Positions 7,540 through 15,700 of a stretch of 32,092 bases of DNA are shown here, piece by piece (position 1 is the stretch's first letter; the number at the start of each line of letters is the position of its first letter). The notes under the pieces are model-generated. The model was not told where the DNA came from. It searched no databases and saw only the letters and a program-made list of their open reading frames with translations. This DNA comes from Candidatus Hydrogenedentota bacterium (GTDB lineage Bacteria; Hydrogenedentota; Hydrogenedentia; Hydrogenedentales; SLHB01). Made by a program: the position numbers and the translations under genes. The stretch is from the NCBI GenBank assembly GCA_903925285.1, contig CAIYET010000162.1, positions 1 through 32,092 on the forward strand. Reading direction: 5' to 3'.

Positions 7540-8487
7540 TTAAACAAACAGACTACTGACGGATTCCTCTTCATGAATACGGCGAACCGCTTCGCCGATG
7601 TACGATGCGAAAGACAACACGTTGATCTTTGGCTCGGCGGCGGCGGCGGCGGTCAATGGGATCGTGTCGCCCACGACCACTTCGTGCAGCACCGACTCGC
7701 GCAGGCGGGCAATGGCCTCGCCACTGAGCACGGGGTGCGTCGCGCAGGCCATCACGTCGATGGCGCCCGCTTCCTTGATGGCGTTTGCGGCCTTTACCAG
7801 CGTGCCGGCCGTGTCGATCATGTCGTCGAAGATGAGCGCGTGCTTGCCTTCGACCGCGCCGATGATGTTCATGACCTCGGCCACATTTTCCTTCGGTCGG
7901 CGCTTGTCGACGATTGCCAACGGCGCATCGAGCCGATTGGCGAATTCACGCGCGCGCATCACGCTACCCGTATCCGGCGAGACCACCACAAGATTCTCGA
8001 TCTTGCGGCTGACCATGTATGAACCGAACACGGCGTCGCCACGCAGATGATCCACGGGGATATCGAAGAATCCCTGGATTTGCCCGCAATGGAGATCGAT
8101 GGTTAGCAGGCGGTTGGCGCCAGACGCCGCCATCAGGTTTGCGACGAGTTTCGCGGAAATGGGCACGCGCGGCTTGTCCTTGCGATCCTGACGTGCGTAC
8201 CCGAAGTACGGCATCACGGCCGTCACCCGGTCCGCCGAAGCGCGCCGCGCCGCATCGATCAGGATAAGCATCTCCATAAGATTGTCGTTGACAGGCGGCG
8301 AAGAACTGTTCACGATGAATACATCGTACCCGCGCACGTTCTCGCCGAGTTGCACACGGATTTCGCCATCGCTGAACCGTCCCACCGAGGCCTTACCGAG
8401 TTCGAGATTCAGGTGAGCGCAGATCCCCTGCGCCAGCGTGGATGACGCCGTTCCACTGAAGATCTTAATGTCCTTGCTAAAGGCCAT
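7540..8487 (-). CDS. prs: Ribose-phosphate pyrophosphokinase (PRPP synthase)
   Basis: Prs makes PRPP from ribose 5-phosphate and ATP for purine, pyrimidine, His, Trp and NAD synthesis. The 315-residue product carries the family landmarks: KIFSGTAS, GEIRVQLGENVRGYDVFIVNS, PYFGYARQDRK, the metal/PRPP region LTIDLHCGQIQGFFDIPVDHL, VVVSPDTGSVMRAREFANRL and the PRPP loop IFDDMIDTAGTLVKAA. I chose ATG 8487 because AGGTG lies 6 nt upstream; a GTG three codons earlier (8496) overlaps that site. The tRNA-Gln gene is 71 bp upstream on the same strand, and both may be read from the promoter at 8689-8718. Confidence 0.97.
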   Translation of the reverse strand: MAFSKDIKIFSGTASSTLAQGICAHLNLELGKASVGRFSDGEIRVQLGENVRGYDVFIVNSSSPPVNDNLMEMLILIDAARRASADRVTAVMPYFGYARQDRKDKPRVPISAKLVANLMAASGANRLLTIDLHCGQIQGFFDIPVDHLRGDAVFGSYMVSRKIENLVVVSPDTGSVMRAREFANRLDAPLAIVDKRRPKENVAEVMNIIGAVEGKHALIFDDMIDTAGTLVKAANAIKEAGAIDVMACATHPVLSGEAIARLRESVLHEVVVGDTIPLTAAAAAEPKINVLSFASYIGEAVRRIHEEESVSSLFV

Positions 8488-8558
8488 ACTGAACACCTAT
8501 ATTTTCAGTTCCAAGCAACAGACTGCAACCCGAAACCCGGCTCATCGAGCCTGAAATC

Positions 8559-8634
8559 TGGCTGGGGCGGAAGGACTCGAACCTCCGAATGCCGGGACCA
8601 AAACCCGGTGCCTTACCAACTTGGCGACGCCCCA
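8559..8634 (-). tRNA. trnQ-UUG: tRNA-Gln (anticodon UUG), CCA encoded
   Basis: Read on the minus strand, the 5' and 3' arms TGGGGCG and CGCCCCA form a perfect 7-bp acceptor stem. A D-arm GCCAAGTTGGTAAGGC follows. The anticodon stem is CCGGG/CCCGG with loop TTTTGGT, so the anticodon is TTG. The T-arm is GGAGG-TTCGAGT-CCTTC. Discriminator G73 and an encoded CCA follow (8562-8559). G73 is usual for glutamine tRNA. A small open frame across this locus is not a gene. Confidence 0.97.
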
Positions 8635-8688
8635 ACGTGCATGTAAAGGATTCGCCCCGCAGCATGAATCACCACGGAAAGTTCGGTG

Positions 8689-8718
8689 AGTATATCAATC
8701 GCTCGGAACCTAAGTCAA
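8689..8718 (-). promoter_or_regulatory. Sigma-70-like promoter for tRNA-Gln and probably prs
   Basis: On the minus strand, TTGACT (8718-8713) and TATACT (8694-8689) are separated by 18 bp. A start near 8682 would give a leader of about 48 nt to the mature tRNA 5' end. It is the only clear promoter upstream of the minus-strand block. Confidence 0.65.
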
Positions 8719-8728
8719 TTGAACAGTA

Positions 8729-8800
8729 AGGCTGTAGGCTGTAGGCTGTAGGCTGTAGGAAGTGCGAGCCTACAGCCTCACTTCCTACAGCCTACAGCCT
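8729..8800. repeat. AGGCTGT heptamer array with perfect 22-bp inverted arms
   Basis: Four AGGCTGT copies run from 8729 to 8756. The arm 8743-8764 is the exact reverse complement of 8779-8800 (22 bp), with a 14-nt loop that itself contains AGCCTACAGCCT. Five T residues follow on the plus strand, so transcripts moving rightward meet a terminator-like structure. It lies between the divergent tRNA-Gln promoter and the kinase promoter. A half array TTCATCCTTCATC (8804-8816) follows. Confidence 0.85.
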
Positions 8801-8835
8801 TTTTCATCCTTCATCTCTTGTGGGTATTTGTCGAA

Positions 8836-8864
8836 TTGCACTTGCGGTGTCGTTCTGACATAAT
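8836..8864 (+). promoter_or_regulatory. Sigma-70-like promoter of the histidine kinase gene
   Basis: TTGCAC (8836-8841) and CATAAT (8859-8864) are separated by exactly 17 bp. Transcription would start near 8871, about 30 nt before the chosen start codon. Confidence 0.6.
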
Positions 8865-8902
8865 AGCGGACGAAGTTGGGGTTTCATAGGGGACCAATGC
8901 CC

Positions 8903-11620
8903 ATGGGCGCACGTGATAGGGTCACGCGTTCGGACGGGGTAGCCGGTAAGATACCCGTGGATGGACGATTGTCTTTAGCCGGTACCCTCCGTTTCCAGCG
9001 CTGGTTGGTGTGGCTGGCGCTTGGCTCGTTGTTGCTGGGTGGCGGCATCGAATTGACGGGGCGGTATCTGTACATTTTCCTTGGCGTCGGCTACGCCATT
9101 ACAGGCACGCTGACGCTGCTCGCGCTCGTCGTGGCTTGCGCGCCCTCGATCTATGTATTCCGCCGCTTACGCACGACGCCATGGGTCGTTTGGACCATCA
9201 CGGTGGGAGCGGCGCTGTGCATCATGTCGCAAGCGATAAGCATGGCCGATTTCGCTTCAATGCCCCTTGTCGCTCCGACCATTGTTTTCCTAAATCGTGC
9301 TGTCTCGATCGAGGACGTGGTCTTGATCGTCGGCCTCTTTTTGTTGAGCGGGGGGTTCTACCTGTCGATCTTCCATTCCGCAGTTATCGCAGACCACTTG
9401 GCCGAGGATCGCGCGCGTCTCGCCGACGAAGTAGCGGTGCGTCGGCATACGGAAGCGGCCTATCGCGAAAGCGAGGCGGCATTGCGACGCACGAACGCGG
9501 AAATCGAGGATCGCGTGTGTGAACGGACGGCGCGCCTCGCGGAAGCCAATCGCCGCCTCAAAGACGAAGCCGCGGAACGGGAACGCGTCGAGAAGGCGCT
9601 TCGGCAGAGCGAGCTGTGGTACCGGTCACTCGCCGAAGCTTCGGGTGAGGTTATCTACATCGTCGCGCGCGACGACACCGTCGTGTACGTGAACAACGAA
9701 GCGGGCCGCCAACTGGGCCTGTCGCCCGACAAAATTGCCGGACACAAACGCGCCGAGTTGTTTCCGCCGCAAATCGAACAAGGACAACGAGCCAGTCTGG
9801 CGCATGTGTTCGCGTGCGGCGAACCTACACGCAAGGAGCACCCGGCCATTTTTCATGGCGAACCCGCATGGCAGGACACGTTTCTGGTACCCTTGCGCGA
9901 CGAATCCGGGGCCGTGGCCGCTGTCATGGGGGTATCGCGCGACATCACCGCGCGCAAGACGGCTGAAATGGGATTGCAGGACCGTCTGGCGATGGAAGAG
10001 TTGGTTTCCTCACTGGCGGCCCGGCTCGTCGGCGTCGAAGCGGCAAACGTCAATCGCGAGATTCGACACGGACTCGCGCTCATCGGCCAGTTCATGAAGG
10101 TGGATCGCAGTTCCATCATCCATTTCGATCCCGATGCCTCGACGATCATGCGGATGGATGAATGGTGCGCACCGGGGGGCGCGTCGCCAGTCGCCAACCT
10201 ACTCGGTACCGATTTGGCGCCGATGAAATGGGCCATGAATCAACTGCGTCGTGGCGAGATCGTTATAGTCAATTCGCTTTCGAGCATGCCGACGGAGGCC
10301 CGGGCCGAGCGCGAGAGTCAGGAACGGCGCGGCGTACGCGCGGGCCTCTTGGTACCCATGCGTTCGGGAAATCGCCTCTATGGATTCCTGGGCATGGTCA
10401 TGCATCGAAGCGAGCGGCAGTGGGCCGAGAGCGACATGCGCCTGCTGTACCTCGTCGCCAACGTCTTCATGAGCGCGATCAACCGCGCACAGGCCAGTTC
10501 GATACTCGAAGCGAATGAGCGCAAGTACCGCACGCTCCTGGGAAGCCTCAACGACGCCGTCTATCGCGTAAACTTGTCGGACGGCACGTTCGAGTATATG
10601 AGCCCGTCGGCCCACGAAGTGTTCGGCTACTCCTCCGAGCAGTTCATGGAGACCCCGTACTTTCTCGCACACATCATCCATCCCGACTTCGCGGCATTGC
10701 TCGAAGAGCAGTGGAATGTTGCGAAGGCGGGAGAAAGCGACGGGATCTACGAGTACAAAGTGATCGACCCCGAAGGCAAGGAGCGCTGGATCTTTCAGTC
10801 CAATACGGTCATCGTCGAGTTCGGCAAACCCGTCGCCGCCGAGGGCGTGTGCCGCAACACGACCGGCGAACATATGGCGCAACGCCTGATCGGGGAACAG
10901 CGAGCCAAACTGATCGAGTCGCAGAAAATGTCCATTCTCGGCGAGATGGCCGCGAATATCGCCCACGAGATCAACAACCCCCTCGCGATCGTTTCCGGGT
11001 CAGCAGAACAGATGCAAAAAGCCGTCCGCCTCGGCCTGCTTTCCGAAGAAATGAGCGTTCAACTGTCGGAAACGATCATGCGCAATGCAACCCGGATCCA
11101 AATGATCATAAAGGGCCTGCGCAACCTCGCGCGCGACAGTGCGCACGATCCATTCATCGAGACACGCTTGCACAATATCATCGAAGACACCGAATCCGTC
11201 TGCCGGGAACGGTTCGCATCATACGAGGTCAAGTTGCAGGTCGGGCCTGTCGCCGATTCTTTATGCATCGAGTGCCTCGCCACGCAGATTATGGAAGTCT
11301 TGGTCAACTTGCTCAGCAACGCGCTTCACGCCGTCGAACACGCCCCCGAACGCTGGGTATCGCTAAGCGTGCAAGACCTTGAAGACGACATCGAGATCGC
11401 CGTCATGGACAGCGGGCCGGGCATTCCGACGGATGTCGAGAAGGCGTTGTTCGAACGATTCGCAACCACCAAGGAGTTGGGCAAGGGCACCGGGCTGGGC
11501 CTGAGCATCTCCAAACGCATCATTCAATCCCACTCCGGCAGTCTCTCCTATGATCGCGCGACGGGGCACACACGTTTCGTGGTTCGGTTGCCCAAGCGGC
11601 ATCGGGAAGACCCCGTATGA
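8903..11620 (+). CDS. Membrane PAS-GAF-PAS sensor histidine kinase
   Basis: The 905-residue protein is an orthodox sensor kinase. Order of parts: a hydrophobic N-terminus with several membrane helices (about residues 35-160), a charged coiled coil (about 165-235), a PAS domain (SELWYRSLAEASGEVIYIV, ending VMGVSRDITARK), a GAF-like domain (about 360-520), and a second PAS domain (NERKYRTLLGSLNDAVYRV). A HisKA region with NIAHEINNP (phospho-acceptor His688) and an HATPase domain with N box NLLSNALHAVE, G1 DSGPGIP and G2 GKGTGLGLSIS complete it. I chose ATG 8903 because AGGGGA sits 9 nt upstream; ATG 8897 is too close to it. No response regulator is nearby, so the partner must be elsewhere. Ligands unknown. 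Confidence 0.93.
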   Translation: MGARDRVTRSDGVAGKIPVDGRLSLAGTLRFQRWLVWLALGSLLLGGGIELTGRYLYIFLGVGYAITGTLTLLALVVACAPSIYVFRRLRTTPWVVWTITVGAALCIMSQAISMADFASMPLVAPTIVFLNRAVSIEDVVLIVGLFLLSGGFYLSIFHSAVIADHLAEDRARLADEVAVRRHTEAAYRESEAALRRTNAEIEDRVCERTARLAEANRRLKDEAAERERVEKALRQSELWYRSLAEASGEVIYIVARDDTVVYVNNEAGRQLGLSPDKIAGHKRAELFPPQIEQGQRASLAHVFACGEPTRKEHPAIFHGEPAWQDTFLVPLRDESGAVAAVMGVSRDITARKTAEMGLQDRLAMEELVSSLAARLVGVEAANVNREIRHGLALIGQFMKVDRSSIIHFDPDASTIMRMDEWCAPGGASPVANLLGTDLAPMKWAMNQLRRGEIVIVNSLSSMPTEARAERESQERRGVRAGLLVPMRSGNRLYGFLGMVMHRSERQWAESDMRLLYLVANVFMSAINRAQASSILEANERKYRTLLGSLNDAVYRVNLSDGTFEYMSPSAHEVFGYSSEQFMETPYFLAHIIHPDFAALLEEQWNVAKAGESDGIYEYKVIDPEGKERWIFQSNTVIVEFGKPVAAEGVCRNTTGEHMAQRLIGEQRAKLIESQKMSILGEMAANIAHEINNPLAIVSGSAEQMQKAVRLGLLSEEMSVQLSETIMRNATRIQMIIKGLRNLARDSAHDPFIETRLHNIIEDTESVCRERFASYEVKLQVGPVADSLCIECLATQIMEVLVNLLSNALHAVEHAPERWVSLSVQDLEDDIEIAVMDSGPGIPTDVEKALFERFATTKELGKGTGLGLSISKRIIQSHSGSLSYDRATGHTRFVVRLPKRHREDPV

Positions 11621-11642
11621 CGTGTGAGGAGGGTTTCGCATC

Positions 11643-13535
11643 ATGGTTGCGCTGCTTCTTCTGGCGGGTTCGTGCGTAATGGCCGCGACGGATTGGGCGG
11701 ATTGCTCGCACCGCGCGGACTGGCTCCATCATCCCGTCGTCGGCGACCCGTCGTTCGACGCGTTCTCGCGGTATCCCGGCAATCCGATTTACACGGGGAC
11801 GCCACCCTACGAGTGGCCCGTGAACGGCACCCTGTTTCGCGACCCGAAGAGCGGGAACTGGTATGCGTATGTATCGCTCTATCCGAAGGGCTACTGGCCC
11901 GCCGGTCCCACGCGGCTGCTCCGATCGAAGAACGATGGCGCGACCTGGGAGGATTTCGGACTCGTCATCGTCGGCAACAAGGACGCGTTCGATGGCGACG
12001 GCGTCCGGCCCGGCGCGACATGCGACGCATCCATCGCGGTGGACGAACGCGGCTATCATGTCGCCTACGGATGGGCCAAGCCCGACAACAGCGACGGCGG
12101 CATCGCCTACGCCTTCGCAGAGTCGCCGGAAGGACCGTTCGTCCGCGATACGAAACCCATCCACGCCGAGTCGGCACAGCCGCTTCTCGCGCCGGGATAC
12201 AAGCGTGCGTACGCCAGTTCGATCATCCGCCGCGCGCACGATTGGCTCATCCTCGCGTCCATGAGCACGCCGGGCAACGCCGGCGGCACATGGGCGTTCA
12301 TCGGCATGACCGCGCCCGAAGCCCGCGGACCTTACTCGCCGCCAATCTTCCTGCGTTCGCCGCAACAGGACGCATGGGCGCCGCAGCCGCTCGAGTTCTT
12401 CCCCGCGTTCGTTCACGACGCATACGTCTACGCACCGCTGACGTCCGTCGCCGCCAACCGCGGCTATCACGTTATATATCGCGCGCCCATCGAAGACGCG
12501 CACCGGCCCGGCGCATGGCAGGTTTGGCAGGACGGCTCGGTGTTCCATGCCGAAGCGAACGCATGGGAATCACACGGGATCTGGGGCCAGGCCATGGCGG
12601 GATTCGTCGATCCGAAGGGCCGTTTCCGCATCTTGTACCCATCGCGCAATGTCGAGGGCATCGGGACTATCAATATCGCCGAGCGCGAGTGGGAAAAACC
12701 GTATCGTAACGGGTTCCATCTCTCCGCGCCGAACGCCAGTTCGCTTGCCTTGCTGTTGCGGAACTTCACGACGTTCAAACTCGAAGCCGCGCTCGAGTCG
12801 AATGGACCCTGGCGCGCAACGTGGGGGCGGCGCGGACCTTTGGGCGCCGACCGCGCGGCCGCCGACGCGGGCGCGTCGCCGTTGTGCGCCCGTTCGATGA
12901 CGGAACTGCAATTCGCGGCAGCGGACTGGACGCTTTCCACCTATTCGGACGAGGGCGTCGCAACCATCGTTGCGCATGGCGCGAGAACGGCTGACGACTC
13001 GAACGGAACGCTCATTGTAAAACAGGAGGCCGACTCGGTGACGCTCGAATGGAACGGCGTCACATTGGGCCAATTCGAGCAGCGCGCGCCAACGGGCGGT
13101 ATAGGACTCGTGGCCGACAAGGGGACCTGCATTCACGTGACCCGTTTTTCCGTGGAAGGCGACGATACGCCGTGCTCATTGTTCCTGTTGCCAGTCGAGG
13201 GTCTGCTCGGAGCCGGGTCACCCGATAAGGAGTGGGAAATCGCGACCGGTTTCCGCTATGGCGGCGGCTTCCTCGGATCGAAGGAGGGCGCTCGTGCAAA
13301 ATGGAGTTTCACGGGCCGCCGGATTCGCGTATGGGCGCCGCGCGGTCCCGCATTGGGCGAAGCCGAACTCCATTTGGACGGAGAGACCGTCGGGCGCGTC
13401 TCGTTTCATGCACCGGAACTACTCCCCGCCGCTCCCCTGTGGGACTCACAGAACCTGACACCCGGCTATCACGCCCTCGCCATGGTTCGCGTATCGGGCG
13501 CAATGCCTGTAGATGCCGTCGAAGTTTTCCCGTGA
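11643..13535 (+). CDS. Secreted glycoside-hydrolase-like propeller protein with C-terminal beta domains
   Basis: The 630-residue protein starts with a short hydrophobic leader (MVALLLLAGSCVMA) that looks like a signal peptide. Residues about 25-340 resemble five-bladed propellers of the GH43/GH32/GH117 kind: NPIYTGTPPYEWPVNGTLFR, GNWYAYVSLYPKGYW, LLRSKNDGATWEDFG, AYAFAESPEGPF and AWAPQPLEFFPAF. The region about 345-500 looks like a beta-sandwich (TLIVKQEADSVTLEWNG), and the last 115 residues (WSFTGRRIRVWAPRG, ELHLDGETVGRV) resemble a small jelly roll. It probably acts on or binds glycans outside the cytoplasm. The start has a strong GAGGAGGG and lies 22 nt after the kinase stop, so the two are likely cotranscribed. 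Activity and substrate unproven. Confidence 0.7.
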   Translation: MVALLLLAGSCVMAATDWADCSHRADWLHHPVVGDPSFDAFSRYPGNPIYTGTPPYEWPVNGTLFRDPKSGNWYAYVSLYPKGYWPAGPTRLLRSKNDGATWEDFGLVIVGNKDAFDGDGVRPGATCDASIAVDERGYHVAYGWAKPDNSDGGIAYAFAESPEGPFVRDTKPIHAESAQPLLAPGYKRAYASSIIRRAHDWLILASMSTPGNAGGTWAFIGMTAPEARGPYSPPIFLRSPQQDAWAPQPLEFFPAFVHDAYVYAPLTSVAANRGYHVIYRAPIEDAHRPGAWQVWQDGSVFHAEANAWESHGIWGQAMAGFVDPKGRFRILYPSRNVEGIGTINIAEREWEKPYRNGFHLSAPNASSLALLLRNFTTFKLEAALESNGPWRATWGRRGPLGADRAAADAGASPLCARSMTELQFAAADWTLSTYSDEGVATIVAHGARTADDSNGTLIVKQEADSVTLEWNGVTLGQFEQRAPTGGIGLVADKGTCIHVTRFSVEGDDTPCSLFLLPVEGLLGAGSPDKEWEIATGFRYGGGFLGSKEGARAKWSFTGRRIRVWAPRGPALGEAELHLDGETVGRVSFHAPELLPAAPLWDSQNLTPGYHALAMVRVSGAMPVDAVEVFP

Positions 13536-13563
13536 TACCCAGTGCCACATGAGATTTCGCCAT

Positions 13564-13593
13564 TTGCCCGGCGGGGCGGCACGATGGTATTCT
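13564..13593 (+). promoter_or_regulatory. Possible promoter for the 73-aa gene
   Basis: TTGCCC (13564-13569) and TATTCT (13588-13593) are 18 bp apart in the 85-bp gap after the propeller gene, with a start site about 20 nt before ATG 13621. The match is only moderate. Confidence 0.35.
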
Positions 13594-13620
13594 ATCCGTG
13601 GAATTTTCAGGGAGCAGAAG

Positions 13621-13842
13621 ATGTTATATTTCAAGACGAGTCAGCCGATACCGGGTTCGGGAGATGCGTGGACTTATTACGAATGCACGGACGAAAGCCG
13701 TATCGTGCGCTACGTCACGCACATCCCCGTCACAAAGAAGACCGAGCGCGTCGGCGATCCGGTCGTTAAGAAGCTGTATCGTCCGGAGTTGTTGATGCCG
13801 TCGTCACCGGAAGAATTCGAACAGTATTGGGCAATGCCCTAA
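13621..13842 (+). CDS. Small hypothetical protein, 73 aa
   Basis: I do not recognise this protein. It reads MLYFKTSQPIPGSGDAWTYY and ends SSPEEFEQYWAMP. It is soluble in appearance and rich in charged and aromatic residues, with no cysteine pair or signal peptide. The start is supported by a purine-rich AGGGAGCAGAAG directly upstream; the longer frame from 13513 overlaps the previous gene and has no such site. It has a possible promoter of its own and is followed by a heptamer array and a DUF1858 gene. Confidence 0.6.
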   Translation: MLYFKTSQPIPGSGDAWTYYECTDESRIVRYVTHIPVTKKTERVGDPVVKKLYRPELLMPSSPEEFEQYWAMP

Positions 13843-13858
13843 GATGTTGTGGAAAACA

Positions 13859-13906
13859 AGGAGTTAGGAGTTGGAATGATTTCTAACTTTTAACTTCTAA
13901 CTTCTG
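13859..13906. repeat. TTAGGAG/TTAGAAG heptamer array
   Basis: GGAGTTAGGAGTTGG is followed by about nine bases and then TTCTAAC, TTTTAAC, TTCTAAC and TTCTG. The arms pair imperfectly. It sits between the 73-aa gene and the DUF1858 gene. Confidence 0.75.
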
Positions 13907-13924
13907 AAAAGAAAGGTCTAAGCA

Positions 13925-14143
13925 ATGGCGGACAAGAATTTCACATTGGATATGACCATCGCGCAGGCGATGCAGGTACACCCACGCGCAGCCGAGGTTT
14001 TCACCGCGTTCCATCTCGGCGGCTGTGCGCATTGCCATGTCAACAAAGTGGAAACGCTTGCTGAAGTATGCATGTCGTACGGGTTGGAGCCAAGCGAACT
14101 CCTCGATGCGCTCGAAGGGCTGATGGAACCCAGCAAGGCCTAG
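13925..14143 (+). CDS. DUF1858 domain protein (hybrid-cluster-associated redox type)
   Basis: The 72-residue protein is essentially one DUF1858 domain: MTIAQAMQVHPRAAEVF, then HLGGCAHCHVNKVETLAEVC with a CxxC pair (Cys34, Cys37), then GLEPSELLDALEGLM. Stand-alone members are often found with hybrid-cluster or other redox proteins and with metabolic enzymes; the pair may be redox-active or bind metal. No hybrid-cluster gene lies in this window. A ribosome-binding site (AAAGGT) lies 8 nt before the ATG. It is followed 67 nt later by a PHP-domain gene. Confidence 0.8.
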   Translation: MADKNFTLDMTIAQAMQVHPRAAEVFTAFHLGGCAHCHVNKVETLAEVCMSYGLEPSELLDALEGLMEPSKA

Positions 14144-14210
14144 TTGGCGATCCGTTTTGGAAACGTGGCTCTCCCTGCCAGAGATCTCGGATCTCGTTTT
14201 GAGGAAACCC

Positions 14211-15074
14211 GTGCGCATTCTGAATCCCTATTTCGATTCGTCCGCAGTCTGGATGAAGGGCAACCTTCATACGCACACGACCGACAGTGACGGGCCAAAC
14301 TCGCCACAGGCCACCATCGACGCGTACGCGGAACGCGGCTACGATTTCCTCATGCTGAGCGACCATGATCGTCTAACCGACGTGACCGTCCTCGACCCGC
14401 ATGGGATGGTCCTGATTCCCGGCAACGAGATCACCGCAAACGCGCCACATGTCTTGCACGTCGACGCGCGTTCGGTCGTTCCCCCCCACTCCGACCGCCA
14501 ACTCGTGTTCGACGCTATTCGCGCGGCGGGCGGCTTTGCCGTTTGCAGCCATCCGAACTGGGAATCGCACTTCAACCATTGCCCACAGGAAATGTTGATG
14601 GCTTGGACGGGTTACACCGGCATCGAGATCTACAACGGCGTGGTCGAATGGCTCGAAGGCAATCCCTGCGCGACCGACCGCTGGGACCGATTGCTGGCCG
14701 CAGGCAAGCGCGTGTGGGGATTCGCGCATGACGATTGCCACCGTGCCGAGGATCTGGGCGTCGCGTGGATAATGGTTCAATCGCACGAACGGACGCCAGA
14801 CGGCGTCGTCGATGCCCTGCGCAACGGACGCTTCTACGCGAGCACAGGCGTCGCAATTACGAATATAAGCGTGGAGGAAAACCGCATTCGCGTCCAAACC
14901 GGCGCACCGTGCCGGATCGGCGCCATTTCCGATTACGGCTACCGTAGAGCCATGGCCGATGGTACCGTGCTTGAATTCGAGATCCCGCCGAATCCACCCT
15001 ACACCTACATCCGCATCGAATGCGCCGGAAATTATGGGCGCATGGCCTGGACGCAGCCCTTTTTCCTCGAATAG
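14211..15074 (+). CDS. PHP-domain metal-dependent phosphoesterase
   Basis: The 287-residue product belongs to the PHP superfamily, trinuclear-metal phosphoesterases. Motifs in order: HTHTTDSDG (His20, His22), LSDHD (residues 50-53), GNEIT, a conserved His in VLHVDARS, SHPNWE, GIEIYNG and FAHDDCH. This is the CehA/McbA-like short form without a polymerase or histidinol-phosphatase context. I chose GTG 14211 because GAGGA lies 5 nt upstream and the homology begins soon after; TTG 14157 is an alternative giving 305 aa. The substrate cannot be told. Confidence 0.85.
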   Translation: MRILNPYFDSSAVWMKGNLHTHTTDSDGPNSPQATIDAYAERGYDFLMLSDHDRLTDVTVLDPHGMVLIPGNEITANAPHVLHVDARSVVPPHSDRQLVFDAIRAAGGFAVCSHPNWESHFNHCPQEMLMAWTGYTGIEIYNGVVEWLEGNPCATDRWDRLLAAGKRVWGFAHDDCHRAEDLGVAWIMVQSHERTPDGVVDALRNGRFYASTGVAITNISVEENRIRVQTGAPCRIGAISDYGYRRAMADGTVLEFEIPPNPPYTYIRIECAGNYGRMAWTQPFFLE

Positions 15075-15090
15075 GCCGCCTGGCGCTCCG

Positions 15091-15645
15091 CTACTTCTTA
15101 GGCTCGTCTTTCTTCACAAGGCTCTTGCCGGAAATAAGCGTTTCGAGTTCTTTCGTGAGAACAGCCTCGGCATCGGGCGCCAAGCCCACATGCACGGCCT
15201 CGACGACGCCGTCCTTGCCGATGATCACGAGTTGGGGAATGCCCTCGACCCCATATTGGTTCGTGATATCCGATTTACTGGCGATCGCCACGGAAAATTT
15301 CAGGTCGGCCTTCTTCTGAAATGCCTTGACGAGATCCGGCGTCTCCCTGAGATTGATACCATGAAAGACGACACCCTTGTCCTTGAGCTTATCGGTTACC
15401 TTGACATAGACAGGCAGTGCGGAACGGCACGGCGGACACCATGTCGCCCAGAAATCCAAGACGACGATTTTCCCCTTGAGCGCCGCGAGATCAAGTTTGC
15501 CGCCGTCCATCAGATCCAGGGAAAACACCGGCGCTGCCTTCCCGAGAAGCGGGTGAACATCGGCTGCGCTCACCAATCGAACCAATCCCACAAACACAAC
15601 AAAACACGTAACACCCACCGCAAATATCCGCATTGACTTCATCAT
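15091..15645 (-). CDS. TlpA/ResA-like thioredoxin-fold protein, exported
   Basis: The 184-residue protein has an N-terminal hydrophobic segment (residues about 6-27, ending LVSAAD), so it is exported or anchored. A TlpA-type thioredoxin domain follows, with DFWATWCPPCRSALP (Cys70, Cys73), an insert GVVFHGINLRETPDLV and the cis-proline segment VEGIPQLVIIGKDG. Such proteins reduce disulfides in apocytochromes or other envelope proteins. The ATG at 15645 has AAGGAAA about 7 nt upstream; the frame open to 15684 lacks support. It follows an unknown anchored protein by 55 nt and is probably cotranscribed from the promoter at 16673-16701. Confidence 0.9.
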   Translation of the reverse strand: MMKSMRIFAVGVTCFVVFVGLVRLVSAADVHPLLGKAAPVFSLDLMDGGKLDLAALKGKIVVLDFWATWCPPCRSALPVYVKVTDKLKDKGVVFHGINLRETPDLVKAFQKKADLKFSVAIASKSDITNQYGVEGIPQLVIIGKDGVVEAVHVGLAPDAEAVLTKELETLISGKSLVKKDEPKK

Positions 15646-15700
15646 GTTCAGGTTTCCTTCCGTCGTGCGCGACGCACAGTTCATTCTCCGGTAGCGCGGT

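Noticed and set aside
8477..8665. 62-codon minus-strand frame over the tRNA
   Set aside because: The sequence folds as a complete tRNA-Gln with CCA; the frame is a by-product.
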